Shown here: positions 17,859 through 26,302 of the stretch, in pieces
How positions within the stretch are numbered: position 1 is the first letter of the stretch
How the letters are laid out: each line of letters opens with the position of its first letter
Assembly: GCA_947475875.1 (NCBI GenBank)
Contig: CANJME010000013.1
Location: forward strand, 31,594-95,593
Source of the DNA: Caulobacteraceae bacterium
GTDB lineage: Bacteria; Pseudomonadota; Alphaproteobacteria; Caulobacterales; Caulobacteraceae
Length of the DNA: 64,000 bases
Direction: 5' to 3'
Position numbers and translations under genes: made by a program
The notes under the pieces: generated by a model
Databases searched by the model: none
Seen by the model: only the letters and a program-made list of their open reading frames with translations
What the model was told of the DNA's origin: nothing

Positions 17859-18529
17859 CGACCGTAGGCCTTGGGCGGCGCGGACGATGGGCCCACCTTC
17901 GTCGATGTTCCCGGTTTCGAAGCTGGCGACGGCGCCTGCACAGGTACGGGCACGGGCACAGGTGCGGCGGCCGGCGTTTGGGCGCCCTTGGCGGCGCGGT
18001 TGCGCTCCAGAACGGCCTTGCCGCCGGCGTAGGCGGCCTGCAGATCGGCGAAGTGGGGAACCGCCTCGTCCTTCAGCTTGCCGTTGCACACAAAGCTCAT
18101 AAAGGCTTCGTTCGCCGACTTGGCCTCGGGTTTGGCCGCTTGCGTCATCGGTGGCTGGCGCATGATCTCGCCGCCCTTCAGGTCGCGCATGATCACTTGT
18201 GTGCTGCGATACGCGCCGGCCTGGCAGTCGATCTCCTGGGTCATGGCGGCCGTCACTGTGCCATTGGCCGCCGGCGGATCGACGATCTGGATCATGATGC
18301 CTTCGACCCCGGTTTCCTTGCGCACGATCAGCTGGGGCGAGACGAAGGCGACGTAGTTGCCGCCTACAAAGATGGGCGCGAATTCGGTAGTCTTGAGGGG
18401 CGCCGGTTGAGCCGGCGGCCCCGCCGGCGCCGGAGGACGCGGCGCCGGACTTTGCGCCAGCGCCGCCGCCGCGCCCAGCGACAGCGCGATAACGGCAAAC
18501 GCCCAGATCGTGCCGCGCCGGGCGCCCAT
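17855..18529 (-). CDS. Secreted hypothetical protein with Pro-rich ends
   Basis: A 224-residue protein with a signal peptide (AFAVIALSLGAAAALAQS), a Pro/Ala-rich linker, and a core of about 120 residues (FAPIFVGGNYVAFVSPQLIVRK, then EIDCQAGAYRSTQVIMRDLKGG, then FMSFVCNGK). The two cysteines could form a disulfide. The C-terminus is a Pro-Val repeat and Lys/Ser-rich. I do not recognise the family; the IDC...YR pattern recalls small adhesin-E/CreA-like periplasmic proteins. It starts in TGATG with the stop of the gene at 18529-19023, so the two are coupled. Confidence 0.7.
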   Translation of the reverse strand: MGARRGTIWAFAVIALSLGAAAALAQSPAPRPPAPAGPPAQPAPLKTTEFAPIFVGGNYVAFVSPQLIVRKETGVEGIMIQIVDPPAANGTVTAAMTQEIDCQAGAYRSTQVIMRDLKGGEIMRQPPMTQAAKPEAKSANEAFMSFVCNGKLKDEAVPHFADLQAAYAGGKAVLERNRAAKGAQTPAAAPVPVPVPVQAPSPASKPGTSTKVGPSSAPPKAYGR

Positions 18530-19023
18530 CAGCCGCCCGGGAACTGGTTGGCGAGGGCGGCGCGGATCGTATAGTCGGTCCAGTCCTGGATCTTGCCGTT
18601 CTTCAGGAAGAACACGCCGACCCCTTCGAAAGTCAGGGGCCGGACGGAGGAGGTGAACCGGTCGATGCGGTGGTTGATCACAATCGGTCCGGCCGCATAG
18701 GTTGCCAGAACCTCGAACTCGATCTTCTCAGCGTTATCAAGATAGGGCTTCAGCCGCTGGAGAATGGCGTCGTACCCCTTGTCCTGCGGACTGGTCTCGG
18801 TCATCCGGTAGGTGACGTCAGGGGCCAGGAACGCCAGTTGCCCGCTCATGTCCTTGGGCTTGATGGCATGCAGGAAATCGTTGACCACCTTGACGTTGGC
18901 CGCTTCGCCCGCCGTCCATTCCGCCGCCTGGGCCCGGCCGGCGAAGGCCCCCGCCGCCAGGGCGCCGATCAGGCTCGCGCCCAGCAGACCGCGCCGCGAG
19001 GTATTCAGTGTTTCTTCAGCCAT
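18529..19023 (-). CDS. Tat-exported SnoaL/limonene-epoxide-hydrolase-like protein
   Basis: The start is set at ATG 19023 (MAEETLNTSRRGLLGAS), preceded by AAGGAAA; the longer frame to 19050 has no such site. The twin-arginine motif SRRGLLGA followed by a hydrophobic stretch and AQA predicts Tat export. The mature part is a cystatin-like fold typical of SnoaL-like and limonene-1,2-epoxide-hydrolase proteins: VKVVNDFLHAIKPKDM, FLAPDVTYRMTE, VINHRIDRFT, GVFFLKNGKIQDWTDYT. The substrate is unknown. It is followed with TGATG overlap by a second secreted protein. Confidence 0.82.
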   Translation of the reverse strand: MAEETLNTSRRGLLGASLIGALAAGAFAGRAQAAEWTAGEAANVKVVNDFLHAIKPKDMSGQLAFLAPDVTYRMTETSPQDKGYDAILQRLKPYLDNAEKIEFEVLATYAAGPIVINHRIDRFTSSVRPLTFEGVGVFFLKNGKIQDWTDYTIRAALANQFPGG

Positions 19024-19114
19024 GAGATTTCCTTTCAGGGTTGAAGCCAAGCTTACTCCGGGAGCGCGGCCGGTAGGAACCTCGAAATCACGCGTCTGAG
19101 GCCATTCTGCGGCG

Positions 19115-20272
19115 TTAAGGCCGGCCCGTCGCCGCCGGAGTGTTAACTTCGGCCAGGACCACGCGGTCGCCGGCCTCCAGCCCGTCCTTGATCTCGGCCA
19201 CGAAATTGTTGGTCAAGCCGACGTGAACCTGTCGCTCGCGGATGCTGCCGTCGGCCTGAACGACCTCGACGGTGTCGGGCTGGGCGCCGTTTTCGGCGAC
19301 GGCGGCGGCGGGAATGGTCAGCACATTCTCGGCTTCATCGAGAATCAGGTGCACCTCGGCGGTCATGGACGGCATCAGCTTTTCGTCGCGGTTGGGCACC
19401 TCGAACACCACATTGTAGTAGACCGCCCGCCGGTTGCGCCCTTTGAGGTTCGGATCGAGCCCGCCGCCCACGGGCGCCAACTCGCGGCTCTGCAGGGTGG
19501 CGTAGTAGCGTTTCTGGGGCTCGCCCAGAATGGTGAAATAGGCCTTCTGGCCGGGGTGCACCTTCATGATGTCGGCTTCGGAAATCTGGGTGCGCACCGT
19601 CATGACGTCCATCCGGGCGAGTTTGACGATGACAGGGGTCGTCTGGAAAACATTGACCACGTCACCCTGGTGCGTGACGACCTGGGCGACGACGCCGTCC
19701 ATGGGCGCGCGGACGCTGGCTCTGGCCAGATCCAGGGATCTTTGTTCGAGAATGAGCCTCTGGTTCTCGATCTGCTGGCGCTGGTTGTCGACCTGGGACT
19801 GGCGGCTGACCTCATTGGCGAGCTGAACGTCCAGCTGGGACTTTGACGTGGCGCCGCGCTCGTAAAGAATTCTCGCGCGCTCGCTATTGGCCTTTAAGTT
19901 GTCCAGCTGGACCAGGCGGTCGCGCAGCTCGGATTCTGCCTGATCAATCCGGTTCTTCTGTTGATTGACCTCGTTTTGCAGGCGGAAGGGGTCGATGACG
20001 GCGAGCACGTCGCCTCGTCTGACAATGTCGCCGAGTTTGACCTTCAGTTCGATCACCCGACCGCTGACCTCAGCGCCGACCTCGATTACATTGGAAGGCT
20101 GCAGTGAGCCGGTCGCCAGGACCGAGCGCTCGACGTTGCCGATCTTGGCCACAGCGGTCTGCCGGGGAGCCGGAGGTGGCGCATTTTGCTTGCCCAGCGC
20201 AAACAATCCCAGGCCGGCCACGGCGACCCCCGCCACGGCCAGTCCGGCACTGGTTTTCCTGCTCAAATTCAA
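19115..20272 (-). CDS. MacA-like efflux adaptor (HlyD/RND periplasmic adaptor family)
   Basis: A 385-residue protein with an N-terminal membrane anchor/signal (AGLAVAGVAVAGLGLFALG). The first lipoyl half is SGRVIELKVKLGDIVRRGDVLAVID, then a coiled-coil hairpin spans about residues 105-180 (QNEVNQQKNRIDQAESEL onward). The second lipoyl half is SVRAPMDGVVAQVVTHQGDVV, with barrel and membrane-proximal domains after it. This is the MacA layout, which bridges an inner-membrane MacB ABC transporter to a TolC-type channel. No macB or tolC gene is adjacent. It starts with TTG and is followed upstream by a second adaptor. Confidence 0.87.
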   Translation of the reverse strand: MNLSRKTSAGLAVAGVAVAGLGLFALGKQNAPPPAPRQTAVAKIGNVERSVLATGSLQPSNVIEVGAEVSGRVIELKVKLGDIVRRGDVLAVIDPFRLQNEVNQQKNRIDQAESELRDRLVQLDNLKANSERARILYERGATSKSQLDVQLANEVSRQSQVDNQRQQIENQRLILEQRSLDLARASVRAPMDGVVAQVVTHQGDVVNVFQTTPVIVKLARMDVMTVRTQISEADIMKVHPGQKAYFTILGEPQKRYYATLQSRELAPVGGGLDPNLKGRNRRAVYYNVVFEVPNRDEKLMPSMTAEVHLILDEAENVLTIPAAAVAENGAQPDTVEVVQADGSIRERQVHVGLTNNFVAEIKDGLEAGDRVVLAEVNTPAATGRP

Positions 20273-20384
20273 TACTCTGTCCTTGTCGAATACTCCCGCG
20301 GACGGGCGTTCGGAGCTTAGAAGCCTTTGCGCCGGAATTGTAGATTTTCGTCGAACACGTTCAGGTCTAGGCGGCGCAACCCGC

Positions 20385-21515
20385 CTAGAGGCTGCCCGGA
20401 AGGTCAGCGCCGTCGACGATCACCCGCTCGCCCGGCGCGAGGCCGTCGCGGATCTCGGCCAGGACACCGTTGCGCACACCGACCCGCACTTCGCGCGCCT
20501 GGACGCTGCCGTCGGGCTGAACGACCTCGACCTTGTTGGCCGCCAGCGCGCCGGCCGGAACCGTCAGGACATTGTCCGCCTCGTCCAGAACCAGATGCAC
20601 CTCGGCGATCGCGGCTGGAACCAGGCCCTCGACCGGCTGGGACACATCGAGCACGACGTCGTAGTACGCCGTCTGGTCCTTCGCTCCCCCGGTCTCACCC
20701 TGAGCACCGCCGGTCAACGCCGGCTCGCTGCTCAGCAAGGTGGCGTAGTGGCGTTTGCCCGGATCGCTGGTGAAAACGAAATAGGCCTTCTGTCCGGGGC
20801 GCACCTTGCGCACATCGGCCTTCGACATCTCGGCGCGCACGGTCAGCACGTTCATGCGCACAATCCGCAGGATAGACGGCATCGGCCCGTCGATGTCGAT
20901 GCGGTCACCCGGATGGGTGAGAACCTCGGAGACGACGCCGTCGATAGGCGCCCGGATCTCGGTCAATTCCAGGTCACGGGTGCGTTGTTCCAACACCTTC
21001 TTCTGGCTGTCCAGGCGCTGGCGCTGGCTGTCGGCCGTGGACTGGCGGTTGCTGAGGTTCGAGGTCTGCTGATCCCAAACCTGTTTGGAGATTATGCCGC
21101 GGTCGAACAGCACCTTTTGCCTGGAGGCGTTGGCCTGGGCCAGGGTCAGCTGGCTGACCGCGTCCCGCAATTGCGCCTCGGCCTGGGTGACGTTGAGCCG
21201 CTGTTGACGGATGTCCAGGCGAAGGGCGTCGGAGTCGAGACGGGCGATCACGTCGCCCTGACGAACCGCGTCGCCGGGTCCCACCATGATCTCGCTGACC
21301 CGGCCGCTGATCAGGGCTTGCACCTCGACGGTGACCGAAGGCTGCAACGGACCAGTCGCCAGCACCGCGCGCTCGACATTGCCGAAGCTCGCCACCGCGG
21401 TCGGGCGCTGGATTTCAGAGGTTGGCTTCGCCCGTTCGGGCGCCAGCAGACTCGCGCCTGGCAGCATCGCCAGGACCGCAGCCGAGCCAAACAACAGGTA
21501 TCTGTAGGTCTTCAA
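20385..21515 (-). CDS. MacA-like efflux adaptor, second copy
   Basis: A 376-residue paralogue of the gene at 19115-20272, starting MKTYRYLLFGSAAVLAMLPG. It has the same order of lipoyl half (SGRVSEIMVGPGDAVRQGDVIARLD), coiled-coil hairpin (about residues 100-175), second lipoyl half (EIRAPIDGVVSEVLTHPGDRI), barrel, and membrane-proximal tail. The two genes are in the same orientation 112 bases apart. A second, diverged adaptor with no transporter beside it suggests either assembly with an unlinked MacB or loss of the partner. Confidence 0.85.
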   Translation of the reverse strand: MKTYRYLLFGSAAVLAMLPGASLLAPERAKPTSEIQRPTAVASFGNVERAVLATGPLQPSVTVEVQALISGRVSEIMVGPGDAVRQGDVIARLDSDALRLDIRQQRLNVTQAEAQLRDAVSQLTLAQANASRQKVLFDRGIISKQVWDQQTSNLSNRQSTADSQRQRLDSQKKVLEQRTRDLELTEIRAPIDGVVSEVLTHPGDRIDIDGPMPSILRIVRMNVLTVRAEMSKADVRKVRPGQKAYFVFTSDPGKRHYATLLSSEPALTGGAQGETGGAKDQTAYYDVVLDVSQPVEGLVPAAIAEVHLVLDEADNVLTVPAGALAANKVEVVQPDGSVQAREVRVGVRNGVLAEIRDGLAPGERVIVDGADLPGSL

Positions 21516-21728
21516 GGTCCGTCCTTCGTTGCGGCGACCACCCGTTTGGCCTGCGACGATCTTCTATCCCTAGGAAGTTCCTTGAGAAAAACCAGCGCAA
21601 ATGCACATTTTCGCCAATGGCTGTCGAATCCGGAGCGAGCGAACACCTGCGCATCGGCGGCCGCCTATAGGCGGCGGCGGAATTCCGGGCTAGGCGGAAT
21701 TCAAGACCATCATCGGGAGAGAACCACC

Positions 21729-22313
21729 ATGAAATATTCCATCGCCGCCGGTATCGGCGCCCTGACCGCACTCAGCGCCGCCGCCGTTCTGGCCCAGCCG
21801 CCGGCCACCGCGCCGGCCCCTGCCGCGGCGGGAGCAGCCCCGGCCCGCGCCGGCCGCGCCGCGCCGGCGCCGGCCACCGGTGAGATCACCCAGATACCGA
21901 AGAACCTCGCCCCACCGCGCATCCAGTCGGCGGCGCTGAATGTCACCGATCTGCCCGGCATGCAGAAGTGGTACGAGACGGTGTTCGGCATGGTGAAAAT
22001 CCGTGACGTTTCCGCCAGCGAGATCGTATTGTCGCTCGATCCGGCCAACCCGAACGCCGTGGCCCTGGTTCTGCAGCGCAGCGCGACCAAGGCGCCCGGC
22101 AACACCAATTATGGCCGCCTGATCCTGAATGTCCGGAACGCCAAGGACACCGCCGACTTCCTGCAGACCCACGGCGTGACCGTGCGCGCGGTGATCCCGA
22201 ACCAGGCCTATTTCCTCTCCGATCCGGAAGGCAACCAGGTCGAACTCTATCAGCCCGACTATGTGGCGCCGGCCCGGGGCGGAGCTGCGCAGGCTCCAGC
22301 GCGCGGGGGCTAG
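21729..22313 (+). CDS. Secreted VOC/glyoxalase-fold protein
   Basis: A 194-residue protein with a signal peptide (MKYSIAAGIGALTALSAAAVL), an Ala/Pro linker, and one glyoxalase/bleomycin-resistance (VOC) module: IQSAALNVTDLPGMQKWYE at about residue 64, then GRLILNVRNAKDTADFLQTHG and YFLSDPEGNQVELYQP at about 160. The Glu in the last segment is a usual metal ligand. Periplasmic export of a VOC domain is less common. A frame of 782 residues runs through it from 19965, but the upstream part is antisense to the two adaptors, so ATG 21729 is used. Confidence 0.83.
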   Translation: MKYSIAAGIGALTALSAAAVLAQPPATAPAPAAAGAAPARAGRAAPAPATGEITQIPKNLAPPRIQSAALNVTDLPGMQKWYETVFGMVKIRDVSASEIVLSLDPANPNAVALVLQRSATKAPGNTNYGRLILNVRNAKDTADFLQTHGVTVRAVIPNQAYFLSDPEGNQVELYQPDYVAPARGGAAQAPARGG

Positions 22314-22397
22314 GCGGCCGGCGGCCGGTTTCGGTCAAACTTCAACGAATAGGTCGTTTCCAGCAGCTGGAAGCTGCCCAGGAACCGGTGGAGGGAT

Positions 22398-22640
22398 TCA
22401 TAGGTCGCCGTGCGGATCGGACCGTGCTGGTCGTCGGTGCGCAGGCGCCTCGGCGGTCGCCCCCACGGCAGCGGGGACGACCGAGGCGACGGCGGCCGTC
22501 TGGATGCCCGAGGCGGCGAGGTGGCCAGCCGCGTTCGTCGAGTCATCGATGGCCTTGCCCAAATGAGTGATGCTGTCGTCAGCCAGGGCCGGGCCGGCGA
22601 TGAGGGGGATTGCGAGAGAGAGGGCGATCAGAAGGCGCAT
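22398..22640 (-). CDS. Small secreted protein, possibly frameshifted at its end
   Basis: The start is set at ATG 22640 because it opens a signal peptide (MRLLIALSLAIPLIAGPALA) with GGAG 6 bases upstream. About 50 mature residues (DDSITHLGKAIDDSTNAAGH, then IQTAAVASVVPAAVGATAEA) look real; the last 15 (HRRPARSDPHGDL) do not. Another minus frame continues to a stop at 22310 with a protein-like tail (TYESLHRFLGSFQLLETTY), whose stop overlaps the VOC gene stop as CTAG. A single frameshift near 22420-22460 would join the two parts. I do not recognise a family. Confidence 0.5.
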   Translation of the reverse strand: MRLLIALSLAIPLIAGPALADDSITHLGKAIDDSTNAAGHLAASGIQTAAVASVVPAAVGATAEAPAHRRPARSDPHGDL

Positions 22641-22759
22641 GGGAAGCTCCGGTCTATTGCGGGCCGCCGGAGAGGGCGGACGCGCCGTGGATAGACGGCT
22701 GCTCTGGCCGGTCGTGGACAGATGGGCCAAAGTGTCCGGAAAGCGGGAGGGAGCCAGGC

Positions 22760-23584
22760 GTGGACTTTCAGGAAATTCTGTATTCGGCCGAGAATGGCGT
22801 CGGGCTGATCACCCTCAATCGCCCGGGCTATCGCAACGCCCAGGGCTACCGCATGCTCGACGAGATCGACGCGGCCTTTGACCTGGCGAAGGACGACCGC
22901 GACGTGCGGATCGTCATCGTGCGCGGCGCCGGCGGCAGCTTTTCAACCGGGCATGATCTCGGCACGCCCGAAGGCATGGCCTACCGCGAAGCGCTGGGCG
23001 CGACGCCCGGCATCGAGGTCTACGACCAGTTCAAGAAGTACAACCTCGACCTGCTGCTCAAATGGCGGAATTTCCCGAAGCCGACCCTGGCCATGGTCGA
23101 GGGCTATTGCATCTATGCCGGCTGGATGCTGGCCGCGGCCATGGACATCGTCTTCGCCGAGGAAGGCGCGCAGTTCCTGGGCGGGTTCGTCGAGTACAAT
23201 TCCATCCCCTGGGACATCGGCGTGCGCCGGGCCAAGGAGCTGGTGTTTGAGAGCCGGTTCATCTCGGCGGAAGAGGCCGCGCGCTATGGGCTCGTCAACC
23301 GGGTGCTGAAGGCCGAGGACTTCGAGCGCGAGAGCTTCGCCTTCGCCCGCCGTGTGGCCGAAAACAGCCCCGAGGCGCTGCGCATGGCCAAGATCCAGAT
23401 GAACAAGGCCCAGGATGCGCAAGGCTTCACCAATGCGGTGGAAGACAGCCTCGGCGACTATGTGGCGATGATGTGGATGCCCGGTGGGCAGATGCGCATG
23501 GAAGGCGTCAAACGCCTGATGACCGTCGACCTGGCCGTCAAGGGCCGCAAGGGCGAGCGGTTTGGGTTGAAACCGGAAAATTGA
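22760..23584 (+). CDS. Enoyl-CoA hydratase/isomerase family protein
   Basis: A 274-residue crotonase-fold protein that hydrates or isomerises acyl-CoA thioesters. The start is the GTG at 22760 (VDFQEILYSAENGVGLITLNRP), with GGGAGGGAG just upstream; the frame open to 22610 overlaps the small secreted gene. The oxyanion-hole segments are VRGAGGSFSTGHDL (about residues 54-67) and MVEGYCIYAGWMLAAAMDIV (about 112-131). The usual catalytic Glu of hydratases is not obvious in GGFVEYNSIPWDIGVRRA, so the exact reaction is open. Confidence 0.83.
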   Translation: MDFQEILYSAENGVGLITLNRPGYRNAQGYRMLDEIDAAFDLAKDDRDVRIVIVRGAGGSFSTGHDLGTPEGMAYREALGATPGIEVYDQFKKYNLDLLLKWRNFPKPTLAMVEGYCIYAGWMLAAAMDIVFAEEGAQFLGGFVEYNSIPWDIGVRRAKELVFESRFISAEEAARYGLVNRVLKAEDFERESFAFARRVAENSPEALRMAKIQMNKAQDAQGFTNAVEDSLGDYVAMMWMPGGQMRMEGVKRLMTVDLAVKGRKGERFGLKPEN

Positions 23585-23603
23585 GACGAAGGAGGAGCTG
23601 GCG

Positions 23604-24209
23604 ATGCTGATTCAAAGGTGGAAGTCCCTGGCCGTCACGGGCCTGTTGGTCGCGGCTGTGGCGGGGGCGAGCGTGCTGGCCCAGCCGGCGGCGCAGGGCC
23701 CCGCGCCCAAGGCCGCCGGGGCTCGGGCCGTGGCCCAGAGCAAGGCGGGGTCCACCGGCCCGGTGCGCAACCAGGCCGCCAAGAAGGGCGAGGAGATCGT
23801 CACCATCCGCTATTTCAAGATCAGGAAGGGCTCGTTCCCGCAGTTCCTCAAGGCCAGCCAGGACGGCGTCTGGCCCTATTTCGAGAAGATCGGCGCGCGA
23901 ATCCAGGGCATGTGGCAGGTGATCCCCGATCCGGAAGGCGCGGGCGTGTCACCCGACTATGACGAGGCCTATCTGATGACCCGCTATGCGAGCCTGGAGC
24001 ACTGGGCGGCGACACGGGATGCGGCATCGCTCGGCGGCGACGGGCCCGACTATGCGGCGCTGCAGGCGGCGCTGGCCGTGCGGCAATCGCTGACCCTGGA
24101 GACCAAGGTCACCTATCTGAAAGGCGCGACCGGTCCGCTCGGCCCGGTCTATTTCCCGCCGACCGGCGAGAGGTTCACGCCCATGGCAAAGGGAGCAGCG
24201 GCGCCCTAG
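23604..24209 (+). CDS. Secreted NIPSNAP-like protein
   Basis: A 201-residue protein with a signal peptide (LAVTGLLVAAVAGASVLAQ), a basic Ala/Lys linker and a dimeric alpha-beta-barrel-like domain: TIRYFKIRKGSFPQFLKAS, then YFEKIGARIQGMWQVIPDP, then AYLMTRYASLEHWAATRD. This pattern is that of NIPSNAP-like proteins, small ligand-binding or monooxygenase-like folds. No function can be assigned. The gene follows the crotonase by 19 bases with GGAGGAG before the ATG, so it is probably in the same operon. Its stop overlaps the convergent lipoprotein stop (CTAG). Confidence 0.7.
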   Translation: MLIQRWKSLAVTGLLVAAVAGASVLAQPAAQGPAPKAAGARAVAQSKAGSTGPVRNQAAKKGEEIVTIRYFKIRKGSFPQFLKASQDGVWPYFEKIGARIQGMWQVIPDPEGAGVSPDYDEAYLMTRYASLEHWAATRDAASLGGDGPDYAALQAALAVRQSLTLETKVTYLKGATGPLGPVYFPPTGERFTPMAKGAAAP

Positions 24210-26080
24210 CGCCCGCCCCGCCCGATGCCGCGCCCCGGGCCCCGTGCGGGCTCGGGAACCAGCCAGGTTTCGATGCCGCCGTGGTCCTTGCAGGCGGTTT
24301 CGCGGTTGGCGTCCGTGCTGAAAGTCGTGTCCTTGCACTTGGCCGTTGAGCCAGCCGGAGCTGGTGCGGCCTTCGGTTCAGCTTTGGGGGCGTCCTTGCC
24401 CTTGGCCTGTTCCTCGCGACGCTCCTTCAGGGTATCCGCGATGCGGCGGCCAGGACTGGGCGCCGGCTGAGGCGTCGGGGTCGGGGCCTGGGCCTGAGGG
24501 GCCGGAGCCGGCGCCGGCGCCGGAGCGGCCTGGGGCTGCGGTTGAGCTTGCGATTGGGTCTGAGGTCCGCGGCCGGGACCGCGACCACCATCGCGGCCGC
24601 CTTGCGGGGCTGGCGCAGGCGCGGGGGCCGGAGCCGGAGCGGCGGCCTGTGGTTGAGGCTGCGGTTGCGGTTGGGGCTGAGGCTGGGCTTGCGGTTGCGG
24701 TTGCGGCTGGCCGCCACGGTTGAAGCCGATACCTGGTCTCACGTCGCGTCCGCCGCGGGGCGTTTCGGCGCGCGGGGGCGGCGGTGAGGTCTGCGGCGCG
24801 GCGGCCGGCGCGGGCTGCTGCGCCTGAGGTTGCGGCTGGGGCTGGGGCTGGGGCTGGGGCGCCGTCGGCTGGACTTCCCGTCCAAAGAACCCGCGTCCGT
24901 TGCGGGGCGCGCCATTTCGGCTGGGCGGCGGCGAGGTCGGTTGCGGCTGCGGTTGCGCCTGGACCTGGGGCTGCGGCTGAGACCTCGGCGGGAACGGCCC
25001 GCGATTGGGCTCGGGACGCGGCGGCGGCGCGACGATCACCGGCGGGGGCGCGGGCGGACCCGCATCACGTCCCCTGCCCCGGCCCTCGCCGCGATCGGCG
25101 GGGGGGCCGCGTCCGTCGCCACGGCCTTGCGAGCCTTCGCGCTCGCCGTACGGCGGAGAGTTGGGCGCGGGCGGGTTATATTGCGGTGGGGGTGGGGCGG
25201 GGCGAACCGGCGCTGGCGGATTGCGTTCGGCCTCACGCCGGTCACGCTCACGACGGTCGCGTTCGGCCTGGCGATCACGCTCTTCCTGGCGGCGGCGATC
25301 TTCCTCGTAGCGGGCGGCCTGGGCTTTGCGGCGGGCGTTTTCCTGCGCCCAGTAAGCGTCCTCCTGCGCCTGTTGCTTGGCGTGATAGGCGCGCCATTCG
25401 GCGTCTTCAGCCTGCTGGGCGGCGATCCTGGCCCGATCGGCGCTGATCTCGGCCTGACGCGCAGACCAGTTGGATTCGGCGACGGACCTGTGCTGCAGCG
25501 CCTGCGAGGCGGCGAAGATGGCTAGCGCCCGGGCCAGCAGCTGGCCGGCCGTGTTTGAACGGCGATCCAGATAGTCGGGTTCAAGCGCGCGGCCATTGTC
25601 GTCGTAGATCGCGACCAGGCGGCCTTCGTCGTCGTAGCCATAGCCGTAGTCCGGATCGCGGACATAGTAGGGCTTCTCCGCGTCCGGCGCGTAGTAGTAA
25701 TAGCGGTTGCCGCCGCCCCTCACCGGCTCGGCGATGCGGGTCGAGCGGTCATCGCCTTGCCAGACCCAGGGCTTTTCACCGCCGCCATAGTCGAAGGTGT
25801 AGTCGGGCGGGGAATCATCGAAGGCGTTCGCCATATGAGCGGCACGGTCGGCGTAGGCGTAGCGCGCGGACGCATCCGCAAGACGCCCGACCCTGGCTCG
25901 CGGCGCGGGCGGCAGGTCGCCGGCGGGGGCGGGTGGCGCAGCCTCGTCCTCGGCCAGCGGCAGGGCGGCGAGCGGCGGCGGCGCCTCGGGCGCCTTGGGC
26001 TGGCAGGCGGAAAGCGCGAGGCCGGCCAGGCCGATCATCGCCAGGCGGGAGGCGTTCCTCATCAGTATCGGTTTCATCAT
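24206..26080 (-). CDS. Pro/Gln-repeat lipoprotein
   Basis: A 624-residue protein with a lipoprotein signal (LAMIGLAGLALSACQ, lipid Cys near residue 26). Residues about 90-160 are Tyr/Asp-rich (YYYYAPDAEKPYYVRDPDYGYGY), and about 180-285 form a highly charged helix rich in Arg, Gln, Ala and Glu. From about 290 to 560 the chain is dominated by Pro-Gln, Pro-Ala and Arg-Gly repeats. The end is a compact segment with two Cys (TAKCKDTTF and TACKDHGGIETWLVPEP). The repeat makes long false frames on both strands. It is probably a long periplasm-spanning or wall-associated lipoprotein; function unknown. Confidence 0.75.
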   Translation of the reverse strand: MMKPILMRNASRLAMIGLAGLALSACQPKAPEAPPPLAALPLAEDEAAPPAPAGDLPPAPRARVGRLADASARYAYADRAAHMANAFDDSPPDYTFDYGGGEKPWVWQGDDRSTRIAEPVRGGGNRYYYYAPDAEKPYYVRDPDYGYGYDDEGRLVAIYDDNGRALEPDYLDRRSNTAGQLLARALAIFAASQALQHRSVAESNWSARQAEISADRARIAAQQAEDAEWRAYHAKQQAQEDAYWAQENARRKAQAARYEEDRRRQEERDRQAERDRRERDRREAERNPPAPVRPAPPPPQYNPPAPNSPPYGEREGSQGRGDGRGPPADRGEGRGRGRDAGPPAPPPVIVAPPPRPEPNRGPFPPRSQPQPQVQAQPQPQPTSPPPSRNGAPRNGRGFFGREVQPTAPQPQPQPQPQPQAQQPAPAAAPQTSPPPPRAETPRGGRDVRPGIGFNRGGQPQPQPQAQPQPQPQPQPQPQAAAPAPAPAPAPAPQGGRDGGRGPGRGPQTQSQAQPQPQAAPAPAPAPAPQAQAPTPTPQPAPSPGRRIADTLKERREEQAKGKDAPKAEPKAAPAPAGSTAKCKDTTFSTDANRETACKDHGGIETWLVPEPARGPGRGIGRGGR

Positions 26081-26207
26081 GGCGCTCGGTCCATCCTTCT
26101 TAGGTTCAGCGTATCACGGCTGTATTCGATCCTCGCCGATCGCCGATGAACGGTATCCGAACGGCGAACGGAAGCTCCGTTCAGGGGGCTCGCCCCCCAT
26201 CCGACTG

Positions 26208-26298
26208 CCCCCGCGAAGGCGGGGGCCCATCCGAAATCTGAGTTCGATCAGGTTAGTCGCCCAACGGTCCGATGGGTCCCCGCCTTCGCGGGGACGGT
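26208..26298. repeat. Paired palindromic repeat units
   Basis: Two hairpin units (CCCCCGCGAAGGCGGGGG near 26210 and CCCCGCCTTCGCGGGG near 26278) face each other across about 55 bases, the same design as 12079-12181, including the flanking CCATCCGAA and GATGGGT bases. It lies at the 3' end of the TauD-like gene. Confidence 0.65.
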
Positions 26299-26302
26299 CG
26301 GT

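Noticed and set aside
16629..18089. 486-residue minus-strand frame
   Set aside because: It covers the antitoxin and epoxide hydrolase on the other strand; low-complexity Arg/Gly/Ala text with no motif.
19965..21728. Long plus-strand frame running into the VOC gene (782 residues in total)
   Set aside because: The first 588 residues are the antisense of two well-supported adaptor genes; only the part from ATG 21729 has a signal peptide and family motifs.
24600..25000. Tandem DNA repeat that could be a minisatellite array
   Set aside because: The repeat is explained by in-frame Pro/Gln codons of a protein-coding region.
24225..25525. Several plus-strand frames rich in Gly-Leu or Arg repeats
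   Set aside because: They are mirror images of the Pro/Gln repeat of the lipoprotein on the minus strand.
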